NCBI GenBank assembly: GCA_001275005.1
Contig: JWZX01003199.1
Span: 1-58,456, forward strand
From: Chrysochromulina tobinii
Lineage: Eukaryota; Haptophyta; Prymnesiales; Chrysochromulinaceae
Direction of reading: 5' to 3'
Length of the DNA stretch: 58,456 nucleotides
Positions 51,076 through 58,456 of the stretch are shown piece by piece. The position numbers were made by a program, and so were the translations under genes. The first letter of the stretch is position 1, and every line of letters starts with the position of its first letter. Under the pieces are notes generated by a model. The model was not told the origin of the DNA. It saw nothing but the letters and a program-made list of their open reading frames with translations, and did no database searches.

Positions 51076-52822
51076 ATGTATCACCATGGACGGAGGTGTG
51101 GCCGACACAACCTTTGTTTCGTCAGTATTACCAGCCAATTCACACCGGATGACGAGATGCTCACGACGATGTGGACCTCGGTGGCTTTGGGCCTGCATGG
51201 CGTCGTGCGACCACCGCGAGTGGTCGTGCGAGTCGCCGAGGCTGGTTTCGTCGACCACGAAAACCTCGAGCGTGGCGAGACCTGCTCGCTCGCGCTCAAG
51301 GCGTTTGATGCCTCGGACCACTTCCTCTGCGCTGGCGCCCTCGTGCGGCGGCGCAGCTCGTCGCTCGGCTACGAGGTGCACGACTGCTGGATCGCGGATA
51401 GCATCGAGAGTGGCGTGGGGCCCAATCTGCAGACGCGCGGCGCGCAGCTCATCCTCGATGCGCTATTCCTGCACCACCTGGAGGCGAGGACGCGTGGCAA
51501 TGACGTGGTGCAATTCTCTGTCTTCGCCGGCGACGGTACCGGGTGCTACGCGGCCTCGCACGTGGCCGCGCGCTCGCGCGGCTTCGTGCGCGAGTCCACG
51601 TGCGCCGATAGTGACGAACGCACCCTCACCTTTTGTGAAGACACGGGACGCCAGCGCTATGAGGAGGAGATCGCTGCTTTCGGGACGGCGGTCGAGACGG
51701 CGCCCGAGACGGCGCCCGAGACGGCGCCTGCGACGGCGCCCGAGACGGCGGCGGCAGAGGACGGTGCGGCGGCGGCAGAGGACGGTGCGGCGGCGGCGGC
51801 ACGAGTGCAGCAGCTTCGCGTCGTGCGCGGCATCCTGCAGCACTTGCGCGTCCAGACGCCGGACACGACGCTCGAAGGTGGCTCACGAGGACGTGCCCGG
51901 CGCAGTGCCCGCCACGTCGTCCGGGGCCCAACGATGTCGTCGTCGCTCCTGACGAACCTTCCAAGAGATGACGACGACTACTCGCTCCCTCCGCATCTTT
52001 TGGAAGGTTCGTCCGGTTCGTCAGGTTCGTCAGGTTCGTCAGATGACGACGACTCCTCCCTCCCTCCGCCGGACGATGACTACTCTCTTCCAATCGCGCC
52101 TACTCGCACCACCTCAATCAGCGGCACTCATGGGTCATCAGTGGCAATCACCTCAATCAGCGGCAGCCGCGGCAGCCGCGGCTTCAGCAACGTCCTTCCT
52201 CATGGTTTCATCAGTGGCTTCAGCGACGTCCTTGCGGATTTACGCTCCGATGAGTGGCAGCCGTTACGCACCTCGTCGCGTTGGCGCAACCCGTGCTTCA
52301 TTTCGTCCTTCTTCACGGTTTCGTCAGTGGCGAGCGCGTGCCATCACGGCGCGGTGCACTTTGGCGTTGGGCCGCTCCTCGTTCTCTTGTCATCTATTCT
52401 CTACTGGCAGAATCCGGTCGGGGAGATCGCCTCCACCCTGATCGTCTCTTTGTGGCCACTGATGACCACTGATTGCCACTGATTGCCGCTGAGGGTCACT
52501 GATTGCCACTGATTGCCACTGAGGGCCACTGATGACCTTTGATGGCCTCCATCATCAGGTGAAGGAGAGCGCCCGGCGCGCTGTCGACCTTGTCACCGTG
52601 CGTGTAGGCATGGCTTGCCAGATATGGTTAGCAAGCCGCTCATGCGCACCGGGCTGGGCGCCGCGGATCTTTGGCGGGTACGCACTTGGGGCGCTCTGCT
52701 ATGCCGTCGGCCGAGTGCTCACGGTGCGTGGTCATCTGCTGCCGGGCGCGTTCGTGCACTGTGGCGTGCACCTCTTCGCGAATGTAGGCAACCTGCTCAT
52801 CTTGCCGTTGGTTCGGGGCTGA
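51076..52822 (+). CDS. Two-exon protein, possible GNAT-like start and CPBP-type protease end, 534 aa
   Basis: Exon 1 runs to 52416 and exon 2 is 52559-52822, phase 0. ATG 51076 is the first; ATG 51157 (MLTTMWTS) is an alternative. The N-terminal 200 residues (HDCWIADSIESGVGPN ... AQLILDALFLHH ... GFVRES) weakly resemble a GNAT acetyltransferase. A low-complexity acidic and Ser/Gly linker follows. The C-terminal part resembles the last half of CPBP/RCE1-type membrane proteases. FGGYALGALCYAVGRVLT and LLPGAFVHCGVHLFANVGN give the HxxxN motif (HLFAN), preceded in exon 1 by ACHHGAVHFG. The EExxxR motif of that family is not visible, so activity is doubtful. The two halves may be separate genes that I have merged. 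Confidence 0.45.
52417..52558 (+). repeat. Repeat-bearing intron in a plus-strand gene
   Basis: 142 bases, donor GTCGGGGAGATCGCC, acceptor GGCCTCCATCATCAG. The exon after it begins GTGAAGGAGAGCGCC, a diverged copy of the donor side. Units read CTGATTGCCA and CTGATGACCA on the plus strand, the reverse complement of the arrays in minus-strand genes. The arrays therefore follow the direction of transcription. Confidence 0.8.
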
Positions 52823-53401
52823 ACACTGGAACTGCCAACAGTAAACGTAAGTAAACGGGTATGCCAAGGGGAAGCCCCTTGGGTATGCGAAGCTCACCGT
52901 GCACCTTGCACCTACCTTGCACCGTGGGGCTAGGGCTGGGCGAGGGCTGGGGGCTGGGCGTACCCCCTTCATCTTCCGCCATCGAGGACGGCCCGGCTAT
53001 ACCACATGGGCTATAACGGCATCCACGCCCTGTGTGCCCACGCCACAAGCACATTGTGAGCACAATGACAAATACGAGCGCATCTCCTAAAATTCATCTG
53101 ACGTGGCGGTAGATGTTGACGCCCAGCGCTTACGTTATAGTTTCGTTATAGTCCGGTCCTCCCCGCACCTCGACCTCCACCGTCTCCGCTCCACCCTCAC
53201 CACGCGACGCCGACGACGCGCGCACGATCGTGGCGTATCGTATGGTGAGTTGTATACCCCGCGTGCCCGAAAGCCGAATATGAAGAGTTTCAGTTTCGAG
53301 TTATAACGAGTTCGCGCAATCGTGCAGAACGCGCGACGCTGAACGAGCTACGCTTGTATCATTTGAACCGAACCGAATAAGCACAAGAACGCTTTTAACG
53401 G
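52823..53401. other. Convergent intergenic region
   Basis: A compact palindrome, ccaagggg-aag-ccccttgg, lies near 52864-52882, just beyond the upstream gene. Two short tandem-like runs (ccttgcacc; gggctggg) occur near 52905-52960. No gene supported. Confidence 0.4.
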
Positions 53402-55908
53402 CTAAGACAGCTTGAGGTCGCGTGACGTAGGCAACGGCATCCAACCCCCCACCTCCTCCGCGGCTCCATGTGAGCCGCCCGCCCCAGCGCCTCCCCCACG
53501 CGATCCTCCGTGGTTCATGCTCATCGGCAGCGCGGCTGGCCGGCGTGCGCCGCCGCTGACTCGGCCGCGGAGCATCCAGCCGATCAGGCTGCCGCCCACG
53601 CCGCTGATGAGCAGTGCAATCGGATCGCATCCTCCGGGCATCGACGACGGCGCTCGGCACGGCGCCGCGCTGCCGCCCTCGCCGCCCGCTCCGCCGCCGC
53701 CGCCACTAGCGCCGCCGCCGCCGCCGCCGCCATGCATTGACGCCTCGGCCTCGGCGTGTCCGTCGCCCGACACGGCGCCCATCCCGGCGCCCGTCCCGGC
53801 GTTCGTCGCCTTGGACGGTGGAGGCGGCGCACCGGTCGATGCGTCGTGTTGGGCGGCTCGAAGCTTGGAAAGCTCCGCTTGGCAATCGGCCTCCAGGGCA
53901 CGGTACACCTGCGATGGTCATCAGAGGTCATCAGAGGTCATCAGAGGTCATCAGAGGTCATCAGAGGCAATCGGCCTCCAGGGCACGGTACACCTGCAAG
54001 AGCCACAGCCACCAACGGAACTCAGTGGCACTCAGTGGCACTCAACGGCACTCGACGGTACTCAGCGGCACTCAGCGGCACTCAGAGGCATTCAGCGGCA
54101 CTCAGCGGCACTCAGAGGCATTCAGCGGCACTCAGCGGCACTCAGAGGCATTCAGCGGCACTCGACGGTACTCAACGGCAGTCAGTTTGGAAATCGGCGG
54201 CCTCGACGGCACGGTACAGCTGCCCGCCGAGCAATCCGTGGCTATCAAGAACAAGAGCAATCAGTGGCCATCAGGAACGGTCAGTGGCTATCCGAAACGC
54301 AATCAGTGGCAATCAGTGGCAATCAGTGGTCATCAGGAACGGTCAGTGGCTATCCGGAACGCAATCAGTGGCAATCAGTGGCAATCAGTGGTCATCAGGA
54401 ACGGTCAGTGGCTATCCGGAACGCAAGGCTGCACCTCCGTCAGCTTCGAGTGCTTGCCCTCAATCGCGTCCTCGAGCTGCTCCTTCTGCTCAAGCTTTCG
54501 ACGAAGGACGCCGAGCTGCGCCTGGACCTGCTGCTGCTGCGCCTCGGCGCTGGCCGTCTGTGAGGTCGCGCAGGGGAGCGAAGCGCCGTGGTGAGCACAT
54601 GCATGCGCCTCGGCGCTGGCCGTCTGTGATGTCGAGCACCACCATCCGAGCTCATCATCGATCATCAGTGGCCATCCGACGCCATCAGTGGCCATCAGAC
54701 GCACTCCGACGCACTCCGATGCACTCCGATGCACTCCGATGCACTCAGACGCACTCAGAGGCACTCAGATGCACTCAGATGCACTCAGATGCACTCCGAC
54801 GCACTCCGATGCCCTCAGCGCACAATCCGACACCCTCAGCTCGCACCTGCTCTCAATGAGGGAGGCAATCAGTGGCAATCAGAGGCCATCAGCGAGCTCG
54901 CACCTGCTCTCAATGAGGGAGGCAATCAGTGGCAATCAGAGGCCATCAGCGAGCTCGCACCTGCTCGAGCTGCGTCTTGCATGCGGCCTCGGCGCTCGTC
55001 GCCTGCTGCAGGCGCGAACGCGCCGTCGCGAGCTGCTTCTGGGCGGCGTTTGTGATCGTCTCGGCGCGCCCCTTCTCGTCAGCGAGCTCCTGCGTGCGTG
55101 CCTGCAGCTGCTCGCGCGTGTGCTGCAGCTGGACCAGGCAATGCTGTGCCTCCGTCTGCAGATGCTGGTCGTCGCTCAGATGGCGCTTATCTTCCGCGAG
55201 AGTGCCCGCTCGGCACACCTCAAGCTCGTTGTTGCACTGCTGGCGCGCGGCGCGGCAGCTGCGCACCTCGCGCAGCGCGCTCGTCAGGCCGGTTCGCGCC
55301 TGCTGCAGGATCGTGCTCGATAGAGCGCTCATATTGCCGGGCAGCCGTGCGGCGCCGTAGCGGGCATGTCCCTTGGGCTCGTCCTCGCCGGAGGAGGTGA
55401 GCTTGGGAGCGAGCAGGTCCTCGACGACGACGTCGGCGGCGCTGGCGGTGGCAGTGCTGGCGGTGGCGTTGCTGGAAGCAGTACTGCTGGCAGCAGTACT
55501 GCTGGCAGCGGTCTTGCTGGCGGTGGCGCGAGCGGGTGAAGGCGACAGTGGTGGCGGCAGCTCCTCGGGTGACGGTGAGGGCGGCGATGGCGATGGTGGT
55601 GGCGAAGGTGGCGGCCGTTCCTTGGGTATCGCCGCCGACGCTGCCGGCGCGGCAGCCGGATTCGACGCGCTGCTGCTGCTGGGCGCGGTCCGGCTCGGAA
55701 GGTCGCAGACGCCGCACGCAACTGGGCATGAGGCGAGCATGTACCTGCGGTTCTTCTCGCACTCACCGTTTGCTGCCCACGCGCCGCAATGGGGCGCCTC
55801 GTCGATGCACGGCTCGGTCGTCGGTCCGGTCGTCGGTGCGCCGATGACGATGACAGAGGCGACCAGGCAGAGAGACATCGATCGACGCCCGCCGCAGCCG
55901 AGAATCAT
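53402..55908 (-). CDS. ShKT-domain, coiled-coil, membrane protein, 525 aa, three exons
   Basis: Exons are 55908-54961, 54557-54435 and 53908-53402, all phase 0, summing to 526 codons. The N terminus has a hydrophobic leader (SLCLVASVIVIGA). It is followed by one ShKT-type six-cysteine domain, CIDEAPHCGAWAANGECEKN then YMLASCPVACGVC. This is a common extracellular module in algal and animal secreted proteins. A proline- and serine-rich region comes next, then a coiled coil that continues across all three exons (ELEVCRAGTLAEDKRHLSDD, QTASAEAQQQQVQ, YRALEADCQAELSKL). A glycine-rich stretch leads to one likely membrane span, PIALLISGVGGSLIGWMLRG. It is probably a surface or secretory-pathway protein; function unknown. 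Both introns are repeat-bearing. Confidence 0.78.
53909..54434 (-). repeat. ShKT gene intron 2 with three copies of the exon 3 start
   Basis: 526 bases, donor GTGCAGCC, acceptor ACCATCGCAG. The beginning of exon 3 (plus ggcctccagggcacggtaca then cctgc) recurs perfectly as a 32-base word about 86 bases away (about 53880-53911 and 53966-53997), and again in diverged form near 54200-54224. Decamers between include CTGATGACCT, CTGAGTGCC, CTGATTGCCA and a longer unit with CGTTCC. Confidence 0.85.
54558..54960 (-). repeat. ShKT gene intron 1 with a duplicated 57-bp module
   Basis: 403 bases, donor GTGCGAGCTC, acceptor GCGACCTCACAG. A 57-base module containing a copy of the exon 1 end, decamers and a CCTCCCTCATTGAGAGCAG acceptor-like tail is tandemly doubled at about 54839-54953. 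Near the 3' end a 26-base copy of the start of exon 2 lies at about 54604-54630. Confidence 0.83.
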
Positions 55909-56142
55909 TAGGCAAGTCTAGTCGCCGGACTGAATCGTTGCCGGCACCGCGGCCGCGTGAAGCGCGTCCAGCCACTTGAGTGCGCTCTGGAAAAAATGCG
56001 TCAAATTAGGCAAGTCAAGTCAAGTCAAGAACCGGAAATAAGACACCGGGGAGCTATCCCGCGTGTGTCCCGGCTCCCTGCCGCCCCTCATCAACCGGCG
56101 TCTTTTTTTTGTCTTTTTATCGGCCGAGAACCTGCACGATCG
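55909..56142. promoter_or_regulatory. Upstream region of the PAP/fibrillin gene
   Basis: Contains (TCAAG)n pentamers at about 56010-56030. A segment with gtgtgtcccggctccc and a T-rich stretch follows, near 56056-56120, matching the upstream region of the UIM gene near 48047-48080. A promoter role is a guess from the shared position and sequence. Confidence 0.35.
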
Positions 56143-57078
56143 ATGGCTCTGACCCAGATGTGGTTGGCGACCGCGGCCTTGACGGCCAGCTCGCGCGCAG
56201 GACCCGCGCTGATGCGAGCAGCTTCCACCGTCGTCGCACCGGTCCTCACGCAGACGGGCGTGAACACCGAGCTCAAGATGAAGATCCTCATCTCTGCCGC
56301 TGCGTTGGACCGCGGGCAGTCGTACAACCCTACTTCGTCGGATGCATATCGCGAGCGCATGGAGATCACCACGTCGCTCATGCGCGAGCTCATCGCGGCA
56401 TCTCCCCCGCTGCCCACCAACCTAGCGGCGCTCGACGGCGAATGGGAGCTCGTCTTCACCAACGTCGCGCACGGCATCTTTCGCTCGTCGCCCTTCTTCC
56501 TAGCGATTCAGGAGGCATACGCGAACGCGGGCGCCCCCGACAAGGCCGAACTCTTCTTCAAGCTGCATGAGCTGCAGACATGCTCCTGGGGCGTCTCCAA
56601 GATCGGGCGCGTCGCCCAGACAATTGATGCCGCGACTGGACGTCTCTATTCCGAGTTCGACACCAACCTTCTCTCCCTCACCGTGATTCCGATCCTGGGA
56701 TGGTTCAAGCTGCTGCCCACGTTTGGCGGGTGCGTGATCACAGCCTCGTCCGCGGCGCTCAACGGCGACAAGATCGACATGGAGGTGCTCTACACGACGA
56801 GTCGGCCTGTCCCTGGCCTCTCGGGACTGCGCCCTCTACCTGGGGACCTGGGCAAGCAGATTGCTCAATTAATCTGGAGCCTCAAAGTGCCGGTCGGGTT
56901 TGTGTGGAAGCTGCTGCCGTGGAACCAGGGGCGCGCACCCACGTGCTCCGTGAAGCTCGTCTACTTTGATGGCGACATTCGGATCGTCGAGGACCGGTCG
57001 GGCGAGCTCTTCTTGTACGCTCGGCCCGTGGCGCCGCGGCCTCTCGCGGCCAAGATTGCCGAGATCGAGGGCGCCTAG
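56143..57078 (+). CDS. PAP/fibrillin family plastid lipid-associated protein, 311 aa
   Basis: I start at ATG 56143 (MALTQMWLATAALTASSRAG); the open frame upstream has no protein character and overlaps the promoter-like region. The leader is hydrophobic then Ala/Ser/Arg-rich, compatible with organelle targeting. The PAP/fibrillin domain starts with LKMKILISAAALDRG and has the family block LAALDGEWELVFTNVA. It goes on with GRVAQTIDAATGRLYSEF, and ends in the usual KLVYFDGDIRIVEDRSGELF strand pair. Known members sit on plastoglobules or thylakoids and bind lipids or quinones under light stress. The single exon is about the usual length. Plastid location is inferred from the family. Confidence 0.87.
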   Translation: MALTQMWLATAALTASSRAGPALMRAASTVVAPVLTQTGVNTELKMKILISAAALDRGQSYNPTSSDAYRERMEITTSLMRELIAASPPLPTNLAALDGEWELVFTNVAHGIFRSSPFFLAIQEAYANAGAPDKAELFFKLHELQTCSWGVSKIGRVAQTIDAATGRLYSEFDTNLLSLTVIPILGWFKLLPTFGGCVITASSAALNGDKIDMEVLYTTSRPVPGLSGLRPLPGDLGKQIAQLIWSLKVPVGFVWKLLPWNQGRAPTCSVKLVYFDGDIRIVEDRSGELFLYARPVAPRPLAAKIAEIEGA

Positions 57079-57429
57079 GCTCGCGGGAGTGCGTGTGCCG
57101 TTGGAGAGAAGGTAGCCAGTAACCGCCATTTTGTCATTAAGCACAGTTGCTTAATACACACACTGTTGTGCTTAATACACACACTGTAATGAATACACAC
57201 ACGGCGGGCACTGTTACGTTGTGTGTATTCATATGAATGAGCTCACATCCATGAGCGGGCAGTAACAGTGCCGTAGCACCGGTTGTCGCGTCTGTAGTGT
57301 TAACGTTCAAGTCAAGTCAAGTCTATACATAAACAACAGACAACCATGACTTGACTTGACTTGACTTACGGGTAACGTTCACATCCGACGCTGTGTCCGC
57401 TCTCCACACGCACCACACGGTCGCAGCCG
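57079..57429. repeat. Intergenic region with interleaved inverted repeats and a (TCAAG)n element
   Basis: Two perfect inverted repeats interlock: tgaatacacaca at 57190-57201 with its complement at 57220-57231, and ggcactgttac at 57207-57217 with its complement at 57262-57272. A direct repeat, cttaatacacacactgt, lies just before. At 57308-57368 the pentamer run, the 27-base core shared (inverted) with 37971-37997, and the opposite pentamer run form a compact palindrome-flanked element. Confidence 0.75.
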
Positions 57430-57888
57430 ATGGATCTGATCGATCCGAGGAGTTTCGATGCGGCTGGCAAGGTGCTGTGGATGCCGTCCATAATCACCGG
57501 CCTTCTCTACGTCGTCTTATGCGCGCTGGTGTATCACAGCGTCGCAACGTCCATCGCCCAAGACAGAACCAATTTGAATCTGTCAACGTTTGCGGATATG
57601 TGGGAGAGTGTGTTCAAAATTGCGTTGCTCGCGTTCAACTACATCCTCGTCGGCGTAGCTTTCATCACGCACGCCAAGTCCCAGGTCACTGGCTTCTCGC
57701 TCGGAGGCATGGCAGGCTTCATTCTCGGCACTGGAGGAGGCTGGCTTTACTTTGTCCCAACCGGCTGGTATGCTTTCTTTATGATCAGCTCGATCTCGGG
57801 CGGGCTGATCGGTTCGAGCCTGCGATTCGGCAAACGCCCCAAGCGCGAAAAGTCGAAGGAGAAAGAGGAAGACTTGCACGGGTCCTGA
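57430..57888 (+). CDS. Four-span membrane protein of unknown function, 152 aa
   Basis: Single exon from ATG 57430. Four hydrophobic segments are visible: MPSIITGLLYVVLCALVY, FKIALLAFNYILVGVAFI, LGGMAGFILGTGGGWLYF and YAFFMISSISGGLIGS. A strongly basic and acidic tail (KRPKREKSKEKEEDL) follows and is probably cytosolic. The GGMAGFILGTGGG glycine pattern suggests close helix packing. I do not recognise the family. The tail has lysines but no exact KKxx retrieval signal. Confidence 0.65.
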   Translation: MDLIDPRSFDAAGKVLWMPSIITGLLYVVLCALVYHSVATSIAQDRTNLNLSTFADMWESVFKIALLAFNYILVGVAFITHAKSQVTGFSLGGMAGFILGTGGGWLYFVPTGWYAFFMISSISGGLIGSSLRFGKRPKREKSKEKEEDLHGS

Positions 57889-58313
57889 ACGTGCTTCTCT
57901 TCTGTGGATTGGAGCGGGTGGCCGCAGGAAGCGCCCCACGACTTGATGCAGCCTGCCTCACCCTGAGGCAAGAGGCGCGGCGAAACAGTCGTCCGCCGTC
58001 CGGGAGGAGTGTGTGCACATGGGCATGCATGTGGGATCCGGGACCGGGGCGACGCGTGTGAAACCTGAACGACCGTGCACCGTGCACCGTCGCACCGTCG
58101 CATTCGCACCTCGGAAAGCCCGGATACGATACAACATGATACCACAGTACTGTGTATGCCGAGGCGCGTGGAAGCGCGTGCTGGCCCTTTCCGTAAATCT
58201 TTCAGCACCCTAGGCAGAATTACGAACTTAGGGAAAATTCACTGAACACATACAGCTCTGACCATCTACACCTGTTTTGAAACCTCCGACGCGGGAACGA
58301 CTCCGCCCTGAAG
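57889..58313. other. Convergent intergenic region
   Basis: About 425 bases between the four-span gene and the LRR gene end. The word ccgtgcac is doubled near 58072-58086. No gene is supported. Confidence 0.4.
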
Positions 58314-58456
58314 CTACAGATGCAACATAAATCCACTGCGGTCCTTCACCGCATCTTGCAATGCTTGCTTTCCTGCATCTCCCATGCTATTGCTACCAAG
58401 CCACAGCTTGGTCAGCACCCCTGTGCCCGAGGACAGGGCACCCGCGATGGCCTTGG
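58314..58456 (-). CDS. C-terminal end of a leucine-rich-repeat protein, runs off the window
   Basis: Only 46 codons and the stop lie inside the window. The translation, ALSSGTGVLTKLWLGSNSMG then DAGKQALQDAVKDRSGF, has the spacing of an RNI-like leucine-rich repeat: A...G.GVLT.L.L..N..GD.GK.AL..AV..R.GF. The form with GD.GK.AL and a final R.GF.L.L is frequent at the end of LRR proteins in haptophytes and other algae, as far as I recall. Nothing more can be said without the rest. Confidence 0.7.
   Translation of the reverse strand, partial: KAIAGALSSGTGVLTKLWLGSNSMGDAGKQALQDAVKDRSGFMLHL

Noticed and set aside
52110-52165. Decamer-like words in plus orientation within the CPBP-like exon
   Set aside because: A 39-base in-frame duplication of coding sequence explains them; there is no donor and acceptor pair. 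It is the one small exception to the orientation rule.
53412-54859. Plus-strand frames of 285-383 codons with SGTQRHS-type repeats
   Set aside because: They are antisense to the ShKT gene and its repeat-bearing introns.
1-58456. tRNA or rRNA genes, bacterial operons, virus-derived genes
   Set aside because: I looked for cloverleaf boxes, rRNA cores, ribosome-binding sites and capsid or polymerase motifs and saw none that I could defend.

Overview
The window reads as nuclear DNA of a unicellular eukaryotic alga. It is GC-rich, genes are spliced, and gene families are eukaryotic (RNF213-like AAA giant, XPA, guanylate-binding-protein GTPase, exostosin, U-box, sperm-tail PG-rich flagellar protein). 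A PAP/fibrillin gene and a leader with an ASAF-like cleavage site point to a plastid, probably secondary. Two introns that look GC-AG, together with tandem-repeat-filled introns, make a haptophyte my best guess; this is inference, not proof.

Layout. 0-19.5 kb: a small unknown gene on the minus strand diverges from one giant plus-strand gene of about 6061 residues. This is an RNF213/mysterin-like AAA protein split by one ordinary 80-bp intron, with an embedded von Willebrand A domain and no visible RING. 20-24.5 kb: three minus-strand genes (a two-repeat unknown protein, an EF-hand/Sfi1-like protein, XPA). 24.6-29.5 kb: two plus-strand genes (GBP-like GTPase, STPGR protein) separated by minisatellites. 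30-36.7 kb: minus-strand ankyrin/U-box, coiled-coil and exostosin genes. 37.4-40 kb: a small secreted protein gene, a JmjC-like gene and a MOSC fragment. 40.4-45.6 kb: a nine-exon minus-strand gene with two YccV/HspQ-like domains and TPRs. 45.7-47.8 kb: aldo/keto reductase and GT8-like glycosyltransferase. 48.3-52.8 kb: a UIM protein, a putative plastid-targeted protein and a possible CPBP membrane protease. 53.4-55.9 kb: a ShKT/coiled-coil/membrane protein. 56-58.5 kb: a PAP/fibrillin, a four-span membrane protein and the end of an LRR gene.

The most striking signal is not a gene but an intron type. I could place 19 introns in seven genes that share one design: an array of roughly 10-11-base units (sense consensus CTGATTGCCN with variants) ending in a common acceptor close to CCTCCCTCATCAG. 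Many are bounded by direct copies of the adjoining exon sequence, up to about 32 bases. In the two cleanest cases the spacing of the exon copies equals the intron length, as expected if the intron began as a tandem duplication of an exon segment carrying AGGT. Splicing these introns out restores long, in-frame, recognisable proteins (XPA, U-box, exostosin, YccV/TPR). This gives internal support for the models, but no transcript data were available. All exon models were made by eye.
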